A DNA stretch of 64,000 bases from JAQWBS01 sp047975765 (GTDB lineage Bacteria > Pseudomonadota > Alphaproteobacteria > RF32 > CAG-239). The DNA lies in contig JBKEEF010000002.1 of NCBI GenBank assembly GCA_047975765.1, forward strand, positions 124,001 to 188,000, given 5' to 3'. Of this stretch, positions 43,185 to 50,235 are shown in pieces. Under the pieces are notes generated by a model that made no database searches, had not been told where the DNA came from, and was given only the letters and a program-made list of their open reading frames with translations. The position numbers and the translations under genes were made by a program. Position 1 is the stretch's first letter; each line of letters opens with the position of its first letter.

Positions 43185-44487
43185 TTTCAGTCCTCGTGAA
43201 ATCGTATCTGAATTGGACCGTTTTATTGTAGGCCAACATGAAGCTAAAAAAGCTGTTGCGATTGCCCTCAGAAATCGCTGGAGAAGAATGCAGCTTCCTG
43301 AACAATTGAAAGAAGAAATTGTTCCTAAAAATATTTTAATGGTCGGTCCAACTGGTGTTGGAAAAACAGAAATTTCTCGTCGTTTGGCCAAACTTGCCAA
43401 AGCACCATTCATCAAAGTTGAAGCAACAAAATTTACAGAAATCGGTTATGTTGGACGAGACGTTGAATCTATTATCAGAGATTTGTTAGAAGCTTCAATT
43501 GCAACGACAAAAACTGAAATGAAAAAAGACGTTACGACAAAAGCCGAAATCTCTGCTGAAGAAAGAATTTTAGAAGCTCTTGTTGGTGTTTCCGCAAGTG
43601 AAGAAACAACTCAAAAGTTTCGCAAGATGCTCCGTGAAGGTAAACTTGACGACAAAGAAATCGAAATCAGTGTTATAGATGCACCAAATAATTCTATGCC
43701 AACATTTGACATTCCCGGAATGCCAGGAGCGTCTATGGGGATGATTAGCTTGGGTGATATTCTCGGTAAAGGTATGGGCGACAAGTATAAAACAAAAAAA
43801 ATGACTGTTGCTGAAGCACAAAAAACAATTCTTGACGAAGAAAGCGACAAACTTTTAGATAATGACAACATCATCAACGCTGCAATTAAAAATGTCGAAA
43901 ACAATGGTATCATATTTATTGATGAAATTGATAAAATATGTGGCAGTGACAGTCGCCGTGGTGGCGATGTTTCTCGTGAAGGAGTACAAAGAGACTTACT
44001 CCCTCTCATCGAAGGAACAACAGTGACAACAAAACATGGAATGGTTAACACTAATCATATTTTGTTTATCTGCTCTGGAGCCTTTCATCTATCAAAACCA
44101 TCAGATTTACTTCCTGAACTTCAAGGTCGTTTACCCATCAGAGTAGAACTGAAGGCACTCACACATGAAGACTTTGTTCGTATTCTGACAGAACCTGAAG
44201 CAAACTTGATTGAGCAATATATTGCACTTCTGAAAACAGAAAACTTCAATCTTGAATTTGAAAAAGAAGCAATAGATAAGCTTGCAGATATTGCAGTTGA
44301 AATTAACCAAAATGTTGAGAATATAGGAGCTAGAAGGCTTCATACCGTTTTGGAATTATTGCTTGAAGATATCAGTTTTAATGCTTCTGATAAGTCTGGA
44401 GAAAAAGAAGTGATAACTGCCAAATTTGTTGAAGAAAAACTGGCAAAATATACCACCGCTAGCGACCTTTCCAAGTTCATTCTCTAA
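43177..44487 (+). CDS. hslU: ATP-dependent protease ATPase subunit HslU
   Basis: HslU is the AAA+ unfoldase that feeds HslV. In the 436 residues, GPTGVGKTE is Walker A (about 56-64), the I domain follows (about 110-235, with the Met/Gly-rich GMPGASMGM segment), and IIFIDEIDKI is Walker B near 250. LPELQGRLPIRVEL contains the Arg-finger region. The C terminus ends DLSKFIL, the tail that docks into HslV pockets. It starts within hslV and its stop shares an A with the hemW start (TAATG). Confidence 0.96.
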   Translation: MTNFSPREIVSELDRFIVGQHEAKKAVAIALRNRWRRMQLPEQLKEEIVPKNILMVGPTGVGKTEISRRLAKLAKAPFIKVEATKFTEIGYVGRDVESIIRDLLEASIATTKTEMKKDVTTKAEISAEERILEALVGVSASEETTQKFRKMLREGKLDDKEIEISVIDAPNNSMPTFDIPGMPGASMGMISLGDILGKGMGDKYKTKKMTVAEAQKTILDEESDKLLDNDNIINAAIKNVENNGIIFIDEIDKICGSDSRRGGDVSREGVQRDLLPLIEGTTVTTKHGMVNTNHILFICSGAFHLSKPSDLLPELQGRLPIRVELKALTHEDFVRILTEPEANLIEQYIALLKTENFNLEFEKEAIDKLADIAVEINQNVENIGARRLHTVLELLLEDISFNASDKSGEKEVITAKFVEEKLAKYTTASDLSKFIL

Positions 44488-45560
44488 TGGAAAAATTTGG
44501 CGTTTACATTCATTGGCCTTTCTGTCTGAGCAAGTGTCCTTACTGCGACTTCTTCAGTCAAATTAGTAAAAATACTTCTCAGGCAGAAATCATTGAAACA
44601 TATCTAAAAGACTTAGACTTCTATCACCAGCTGACTTCTGACAAAAAAGTCACAAGTATTTTCTTTGGTGGCGGAACACCTTCTTTGATTGAACCTAAAA
44701 ATATTGAAAAAGTTATCAAATATATTCATAAAAAATGGAATGTAGCAGATGATGTTGAAATTTCTTTAGAAGCAAATCCAAATACAAATCACCCGAATAT
44801 GTTTCAGGATTTAAAATCTGCAGGGATTAATCGGCTTTCTCTTGGCATTCAATCTCTCAGAAATGAAGACCTGAAATTTCTTGGAAGAACACACAATGCT
44901 TCACAAGCTATGCAAGCGATTGATGAAGTTTTGACAACTTTTAACAATCATTCAATGGACATGATTTACGCACTCCCGCATCAACAGTTTAAAAACTGGG
45001 AAACCGATCTTGATAGAGTCACAGACTTTGGTTTTAAGCATATTTCTCTTTATCAACTTACCATAGAAGATGGAACTGTTTTTGCAAAAAAAAATATGCA
45101 GATTATGGACGATGAACGAGCGATTGATATGTACAATCTGACAACAGATATTCTTGCTTCTAAAAATTATAATCGTTATGAGATTTCAAACTTTTCAAAA
45201 CCAAATTCAGAATGTCAGCATAATCTTTTATATTGGCAAGGAGATGACTACGTTGGTGTCGGAAAGACTGCTCATGGTAGGATTGGATTCAAAGCAACAA
45301 CACACCGTCGCAAGATTGAGGAAATTTCAAAAGAAGAACGTGCTGAAGAACTTATTTTAATGGGACTTCGTCTTAAAGAAGGGATAAACAAAGAAAAGTT
45401 TGAAAAAATATGCCATATTCGCTTTGATAACTTTATCAACTCAAATGCCCTTCCTAAACTTCTTGAAGAAGGCTTAATAGAAAACTCAGAAACAACTTTC
45501 AGAGCAACAAAAAAAGGAATCCTTCTGCTCAATCATATTATAGAAAACATCATAAAATAA
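44487..45560 (+). CDS. hemW: Radical SAM heme chaperone HemW
   Basis: HemW is a radical SAM family heme-binding protein, formerly annotated as oxygen-independent coproporphyrinogen oxidase. The 357-residue product has the cluster motif FCLSKCPYC (Cys13, Cys17, Cys20). The glycine-rich SAM motif IFFGGGTPSLIE is followed by EANPNT and NRLSLGIQS. The short N terminus, with one CX3CX2C and no extra N-terminal Cys, distinguishes HemW from true HemN. The C-terminal HemN-type domain is present (LILMGLRLKEGINKEKFE). It overlaps hslU by one base. Confidence 0.9.
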   Translation: MEKFGVYIHWPFCLSKCPYCDFFSQISKNTSQAEIIETYLKDLDFYHQLTSDKKVTSIFFGGGTPSLIEPKNIEKVIKYIHKKWNVADDVEISLEANPNTNHPNMFQDLKSAGINRLSLGIQSLRNEDLKFLGRTHNASQAMQAIDEVLTTFNNHSMDMIYALPHQQFKNWETDLDRVTDFGFKHISLYQLTIEDGTVFAKKNMQIMDDERAIDMYNLTTDILASKNYNRYEISNFSKPNSECQHNLLYWQGDDYVGVGKTAHGRIGFKATTHRRKIEEISKEERAEELILMGLRLKEGINKEKFEKICHIRFDNFINSNALPKLLEEGLIENSETTFRATKKGILLLNHIIENIIK

Positions 45561-45590
45561 AAAAAGACCTCTAAAATAGAGGCCTTTCCT
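45561..45590 (-). terminator. Bidirectional terminator between hemW and trxA
   Basis: AAAGACCTCTA pairs with TAGAGGCCTTT (one mismatch) around AAA, flanked by A and T runs. Confidence 0.82.
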
Positions 45591-45594
45591 TTTC

Positions 45595-45909
45595 TTATTT
45601 ATGAGAAGATATCCAAGAAATTAGACTATCCTTAGAATTCAACCCAATTTTAGCATCAACTTGCTTACCATCTTTGAACAAGATTAAAGTTGGAATACTT
45701 CTAATGCCACAATCAGCTGCCGTTGCTGGAGCTTCATCAACATTCATCTTAATCACTTCAACAGTTCCACTCAAATCTTTGGCCGTTTCTTCCAAAATTG
45801 GACCAAGTTGGCGACAAGGACCACACCATTCAGCCCAAAAATCTACCAAAACCAAACCTTTTTTACCCAAAACCTCTGTTTGGAATTGATTATCTAAAAT
45901 AGATTTCAT
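45595..45909 (-). CDS. trxA: Thioredoxin
   Basis: A 104-residue thioredoxin with the active site WCGPC (Cys29 and Cys32), VDFWAEWCGPC context, the cis-Pro in SIPTLILF and the final helix. No signal peptide, so it is cytoplasmic and reduces disulfides, including those of ribonucleotide reductase (nrdAB at 17434-20769). AAGGAATAATT precedes the ATG. In many alphaproteobacteria trxA is next to addAB; here addA begins about 7.7 kb away on the same strand, with the Cys-rich genes between them. Confidence 0.95.
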   Translation of the reverse strand: MKSILDNQFQTEVLGKKGLVLVDFWAEWCGPCRQLGPILEETAKDLSGTVEVIKMNVDEAPATAADCGIRSIPTLILFKDGKQVDAKIGLNSKDSLISWISSHK

Positions 45910-45956
45910 AATTATTCCTTTCTTATTTTTAAGATTTCATCACTATGAACTAATAT

Positions 45957-45984
45957 AGTATTTAAATTTTTCGATTTAAATACT
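45957..45984. promoter_or_regulatory. 10-bp inverted repeat upstream of trxA
   Basis: AGTATTTAAA (45957-45966) and TTTAAATACT (45975-45984) are perfect arms separated by 8 bp, about 48 bp before the trxA ATG. It may be an operator or a hairpin; AT-rich composition weakens the case. Confidence 0.35.
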
Positions 45985-46083
45985 TATTTAAAATAATCTT
46001 TAACTCAAAAAAAATCTTTTCTTAAATATCAATAAAATAGCCAAAAATATCAATTTTTATTAAAAAAAACATTCATTAAATGT

Positions 46084-46099
46084 TTACTAAAGTTAACAT
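46084..46099 (+). promoter_or_regulatory. Shared upstream motif of the Cys-rich family, copy 4
   Basis: TTACTAAAGTTAACAT, 70 bp before the ATA at 46154. A second CTAAAG lies at 46122, and TACCATAATA (46106-46115) also occurs in the leader at 30464. These are the same elements seen before the other family members. Confidence 0.55.
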
Positions 46100-46153
46100 A
46101 TATAGTACCATAATAAGTAACCTAAAGTAGATAATAACCAGAATGGAACAGAC

Positions 46154-47806
46154 ATAGTACAGCTCTCTAGAAAAAAACTCATTCTCTCCCTTATTTTTAT
46201 ATTTGGATTTATTATTCCAAACACTTCTGATGCCAAAGTCTATTTTATAGGCAAACCTGATGAAGTTGTTGCTTCACCAAAAAGCAAACCCTGTCAAATG
46301 CTAGGGTATACTATTCAGACTAAAGATTGTACCAACGGAAAAAGCCTCTTCCAACAGTGTCCTAATGATTCCAATTTCTATAAAGTATGTAAATGCGATA
46401 CTGATGCTCTAAAATTCACAACATCAAATTGTTATTCCACTAGTAAGGTACTCGGCGGAAAATCTTGTGAAAATAAATATTTTGAAACCTGCACTTGTCA
46501 ATCCCAATATAAATATACAACAGCCAACTGTACTAGCCCTAAAGCTCTTAGCGGCGCAACATGTGATGGAAAATATGCAACATGTTCTTGCCCTTCAAGT
46601 TATTCACAAACATGTTCTGGAAATTTTATTGGTGTAGGAACAGCTTGTGATGGAAAATATCAATCATGTAAATGTGCCAGTTCTTTCACAACTTGTAAGT
46701 ATGTTGATACAAGCTCCGCTTCTTGCACTGACTCTGAAGGTAAAAAATATTCAAAATGTCGTGTTCCGACATGTGCAGATGGTAATTATCTAGCATCTGT
46801 CCCAACAAACCAAAAATGTACTTCAGTTTCTTTTGAAAACCTAACTTGTCAAAAAGATTGCGTTCCACTGACTTGCGAAGACGGAAAATATTTAAGCGCC
46901 ACACCAACCAATCAAAAATGTGATTCTGTTGTTTATGCTGGAAAAACTTGCTTTACAAATTGTCGTGCACTTACTTGTGCTGATGGTGGAATGTTGGATA
47001 CCGTCCCTACTGATCAAAAATGTTCAGCAACACCTTATGGTGGAAAAACTTGCCAAAAAGATTGTATCAAAAAAACTTGTACTGATGTTGGATATAAAGA
47101 TGCTGTTCCTACTGATTATAAGTGTTCTGAAATAAAATATAATGGATACTCATGCCAAAAAGATTGCGTCAAAAAAACCTGTACAGATGCTGGATATAAA
47201 GATGCAACTCCAGCCAACCAAACTTGTGCTAGTCTTGCTTATAATGGATATAATTGCTACACAAACTGTCGTGCTCTAACTTGTGAAGATGGAAAGTATT
47301 TAAGTGCTACACCAACAAATCAAACCTGCTCCACTGTTGTTTATGCTGGAAAAACTTGTTACACAAGTTGTCGTGGTCTGACTTGTGAAGATGGTAAATT
47401 TTTAACATCTCAACCATCAAATCAGAATTGTTCAACAACAACGTATGGCGGAAAGACTTGTTACACAAATTGCGTTAATAAGACTTGCGTACAAGCTGGA
47501 TATAATGCTTCTCAACCAGCTGGATATACATGTTCTTCATTTGCCTACAATGGATATACTTGCTATAACAATTGTAAAGAAATAATGTGTCCAACTGGAA
47601 CCGTTGATGCAGCCACTTATTTTGACGGAAAACTCAAATTTGTGATTGATATAACAAAAAATGCTCAAACAGCTGGCATGAAAACTTGTATAACTCTTCC
47701 AACATGCGAAAGCTTAAACTTTAAAGCTGGGCTCAATTGTTCTGGACAAGATATATTAAGATGTCCATTTGACATAACAAAAACATATTGTCACTATGGT
47801 CAATAA
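46154..47806 (+). CDS. Cys-rich exported protein with eight 34-residue repeats, start codon ATA
   Basis: The open frame encodes a signal peptide in phase with the Cys-rich body (LSRKKLILSLIFIFGFII, then SDAKVYFIGKPD), as in the family. But no ATG, GTG or TTG lies upstream in frame. ATA at 46154 sits where ATG is expected, 6 bp after a GGA. Either ATA is used rarely or the start is mutated. From 46154 the product is 550 residues. Residues about 48-200 are C-x-C...NC modules shared with the gene at 32290. Then come eight tandem 34-residue repeats (46763-47578) of type LTCEDGKYLSATPTNQKC plus TCFTNC, each with 4 Cys. A final module is SLNFKAGLNCSG with RCPFD. The internal ATG at 46298 would lose the signal peptide. 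Confidence 0.65.
   Translation: MVQLSRKKLILSLIFIFGFIIPNTSDAKVYFIGKPDEVVASPKSKPCQMLGYTIQTKDCTNGKSLFQQCPNDSNFYKVCKCDTDALKFTTSNCYSTSKVLGGKSCENKYFETCTCQSQYKYTTANCTSPKALSGATCDGKYATCSCPSSYSQTCSGNFIGVGTACDGKYQSCKCASSFTTCKYVDTSSASCTDSEGKKYSKCRVPTCADGNYLASVPTNQKCTSVSFENLTCQKDCVPLTCEDGKYLSATPTNQKCDSVVYAGKTCFTNCRALTCADGGMLDTVPTDQKCSATPYGGKTCQKDCIKKTCTDVGYKDAVPTDYKCSEIKYNGYSCQKDCVKKTCTDAGYKDATPANQTCASLAYNGYNCYTNCRALTCEDGKYLSATPTNQTCSTVVYAGKTCYTSCRGLTCEDGKFLTSQPSNQNCSTTTYGGKTCYTNCVNKTCVQAGYNASQPAGYTCSSFAYNGYTCYNNCKEIMCPTGTVDAATYFDGKLKFVIDITKNAQTAGMKTCITLPTCESLNFKAGLNCSGQDILRCPFDITKTYCHYGQ
46763..47578 (+). repeat. Eight tandem 102-bp coding repeats
   Basis: The period is 102 bp (34 codons), eight units without gaps by eye, with conserved Cys at four positions per unit (C..C near residue 4, 19, 29 and 33). 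Units 2 and 6 are the most alike, suggesting duplication of blocks of about four units. Unequal crossing-over could change the copy number. Confidence 0.85.
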
Positions 47807-47824
47807 AACATCGGAGTTCTAAAG

Positions 47825-48700
47825 ATGAAAAATGAATATAAAAAATATAGCCTAACTGCCATAATTTCGACAACATGTCTTGTTCCATTAGGAAATTTTG
47901 CAATTGCTGCCGTTCCTTCATGTGAATCTTTAGGATATAATATGGCTCCCGCTAATTGCTCAGGTGAAGCTGTCAAATGCCCTTTTGATTCTTCAAAAGT
48001 CTATTGTGTGAGAAAAGCGGGAACAAAAACTTGTACAGAATCTTCTTGCACCAGCACACCTGTAACCAGTGCTCAATCTTGTGATACGATGGGATATTCT
48101 TTTGCTGCAGCAGATTGTGCAAGTGGATATGTCAAATGTCCTTTTGATATTTCAAAAGTTTATTGCATCAAAAAGGTTGTCCAAAAAACTTGTACAGATT
48201 ATGGATATCTTCTAACTCAACCAACTGGAAAATACTGTGAATCAATCTCTATTGATAGTATAGACTGTATGACAAACTGTAAGACAGACTATTGTGAAAG
48301 ATATAGTGGAACTTATTCAGCACCTCCTGTTAAAAAGAATTGTCAACCTAGAACCATCAATGGAATGAGTTGTTATTATAACTGTACCGACAAGCCAAAT
48401 ACTTGTGAAGGAAATGGTTATTACGTGACAGAACCTAGCGGAAAATATTGTACATCTGTTTCTCTTGATGATGGAACAATATGTTATGATCCAACAACTT
48501 GTAAAAATTCTAGCAGTGGCGGAGGAACAACGACACCAGCTCCATTGACAGAAGCACAATGCAGGGCTAAATATTCTAGCTATGTTAATAACTATTGCGG
48601 GAATAACTGTCATGCTTCAAGCGATTATATGGATTCAAGAATTCCTGCTGAATGTAGATTTAGTAGTTTAATGAGTTGCGAATGCTCATCTTGGCACTAA
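47825..48700 (+). CDS. Cys-rich exported protein, smaller paralogue
   Basis: The 291-residue precursor has a signal peptide (cut near AIA, residue 29) and CGGAG upstream of the ATG. Two modules CESLGYN...NCSG...VKCPFDSSKVYC and CDTMGYS...DCASG...VKCPFDISKVYC match the final module of the preceding gene. Three degenerate 34-residue Cys repeats follow (TCTDYGYLLTQPTGKYC and relatives). A Ser/Gly/Thr linker and a last Cys-rich tail end the protein. It begins 18 bp after the previous gene and has no copy of the shared upstream motif, so it is probably cotranscribed with it. The function is unknown. Confidence 0.7.
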   Translation: MKNEYKKYSLTAIISTTCLVPLGNFAIAAVPSCESLGYNMAPANCSGEAVKCPFDSSKVYCVRKAGTKTCTESSCTSTPVTSAQSCDTMGYSFAAADCASGYVKCPFDISKVYCIKKVVQKTCTDYGYLLTQPTGKYCESISIDSIDCMTNCKTDYCERYSGTYSAPPVKKNCQPRTINGMSCYYNCTDKPNTCEGNGYYVTEPSGKYCTSVSLDDGTICYDPTTCKNSSSGGGTTTPAPLTEAQCRAKYSSYVNNYCGNNCHASSDYMDSRIPAECRFSSLMSCECSSWH

Positions 48701-48707
48701 AAGAGGT

Positions 48708-49484
48708 ATGATGTTAACAGAGTTTCAAACAAAAGATCTTGCAACACTCATGTTGAAAAACAACAGAGTTCTTTGTCCTGAAATTTTTAATGAAGATAAT
48801 TCTCTCAAACAAGCTGTTCAAGAAAAACTTTTAGAAATCTCAACTTTTCTTATTGATAAAATTTCCTCTTTTATGAATAACTTTGAAGTTGAAGATGTTT
48901 ATCTTTGTGGTGGAATAGCAAGTCACATATATAATGACTATACGGATATTGATATTTGCATTGTTGTAAAGCATAAAAAATTTGACGATGAACCATCATA
49001 TTTCAAAGGATTATTAAAAAAAATAAATCCCACAATTTCAAATGTAATCAACGACATCAGAATTTATGGTCGAAAGATTGACGTTGGATTCATAAATGTC
49101 CTTGATAGAGGATCAGGTTTATATTCACTAACACAAAATAAATGGCTTTTTGAGCCAAAGTTTCAAAAGTTTCCTTTTACTCTAAAAGATTTTCTCACAG
49201 AATATGCAGAATATACTCAAGAAATTGATAATTATATCATTGGGCTTGAAAAAATTGAAACAGGATTTCTCACTCAAAAAAGCTGTCAAAAAGTAGAAAA
49301 TTATCTTCTATTACTCAAAGAAAAAATGTTCAAAGAAAAGAGTTCATCTGTTGAAAAAGAATATGGTTTGAACCACAATCTCTATCGTCTCTTTACAAAA
49401 AGTGGAAAGCATCAGGAAATCAGAGATTACATTGCAGATTCCTATAATCAACTGATAAACTTTCTAGAAGAAAGAGGAGAATAA
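48708..49484 (+). CDS. Nucleotidyltransferase-fold protein, copy 1
   Basis: The 258-residue product carries a nucleotidyltransferase signature: VYLCGGIASHIYNDYTDIDI, i.e. the GG/GS motif followed by the DxD metal-binding pair, and a later beta strand with KIDVGFINV that can supply the third Asp. The C-terminal half is helical. It resembles its neighbour at 49486 in order of motifs and in a shared G.YS..(N/K).KW segment. Two ATGs lie in tandem at 48708 and 48711; the second has better spacing from AGAGG. Substrate unknown; tRNA, antibiotic or protein targets are all known for this fold. Confidence 0.65.
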   Translation: MMLTEFQTKDLATLMLKNNRVLCPEIFNEDNSLKQAVQEKLLEISTFLIDKISSFMNNFEVEDVYLCGGIASHIYNDYTDIDICIVVKHKKFDDEPSYFKGLLKKINPTISNVINDIRIYGRKIDVGFINVLDRGSGLYSLTQNKWLFEPKFQKFPFTLKDFLTEYAEYTQEIDNYIIGLEKIETGFLTQKSCQKVENYLLLLKEKMFKEKSSSVEKEYGLNHNLYRLFTKSGKHQEIRDYIADSYNQLINFLEERGE

Positions 49485-49485
49485 G

Positions 49486-50235
49486 ATGGAAGAACTCATT
49501 AAAATTCCTATTGAAGATTATGCAAAAAATCTTATCACCCCAAAAGAAACTTTAGATATTAGAGTGTTTGATGAAAATGGCATCATGCATACAAAATTAA
49601 GAGATAAAATTTTGAATCGTGCAGTCTTTCTTGAAAGCAAAACAATTAAAGAAATTAAAGGAATTGAATTAGATGATATTTTTCTTGTTGGCTCCTCTGC
49701 ATCTTACTTTTATAAAGAAAACTCGGATTTAGATGTTGCTATTTTCGCAAAGAATACAAACTGTGACTTCATCTCTAAAGAACCGGAAGAACTCGGTTCT
49801 TTCCTTGCTTATTTAACAAATGATTTTTATAGAAAATATAAATCTTTTTCAATAAATGGCCAGTTTCTGGATATGAAACTTCGCACTGTTATGAGAGATA
49901 GAATGGGTGTCTATTCCATTTTAAACGAAAAATGGGTCAGTCCTGCAACAAAAGAAGTTGTCAAAGACATTCAGCTAAACACTTTGATAAAGAACTATTA
50001 TTTAAAAGCTGAAGAACTTGATATTTTTATAAACAAGCTCAAATACGATTTTGATGATAAACTTTCTCTTGAAGAATGCAAAAAAATGAACGAAAAATTC
50101 AGAGACAGCATTTTAAACATCAACTCTGTTGAAGAGTATCTCATTTTTAAACTTATGAAAACACCACTCAAAAACTTTAATAAAATGTATCAAACAGAAC
50201 TGGCTAATCATTTTTCACTAGATGTTGATTTATAA
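49486..50235 (+). CDS. Nucleotidyltransferase-fold protein, copy 2
   Basis: The 249-residue product has IFLVGSSASYFYKENSDLDVAIFAK, the nucleotidyltransferase GS...DxD motif, then FLDMKLRTVMRDRMGVYSILNEKWVS, similar to the neighbour. It starts 2 bp after the preceding stop with AGAGGAGA upstream, so the two are cotranscribed and may form a heterodimer. The 3' end overlaps the convergent addA stop by 6 bp with no terminator between. Not a classic HEPN-MNT toxin pair, since both proteins have the nucleotidyltransferase motif. Confidence 0.65.
   Translation: MEELIKIPIEDYAKNLITPKETLDIRVFDENGIMHTKLRDKILNRAVFLESKTIKEIKGIELDDIFLVGSSASYFYKENSDLDVAIFAKNTNCDFISKEPEELGSFLAYLTNDFYRKYKSFSINGQFLDMKLRTVMRDRMGVYSILNEKWVSPATKEVVKDIQLNTLIKNYYLKAEELDIFINKLKYDFDDKLSLEECKKMNEKFRDSILNINSVEEYLIFKLMKTPLKNFNKMYQTELANHFSLDVDL

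Noticed and set aside
46763..47578. Regular 102-bp spacing as a possible CRISPR or non-coding satellite
   Set aside because: The period is 34 codons, differences are mostly at synonymous or non-Cys positions, and the reading frame is open throughout.
48708..50235. HEPN-MNT toxin-antitoxin pair
   Set aside because: Both proteins carry the nucleotidyltransferase motif and neither shows the RX4-6H motif of HEPN toxins; both are also longer than typical members.
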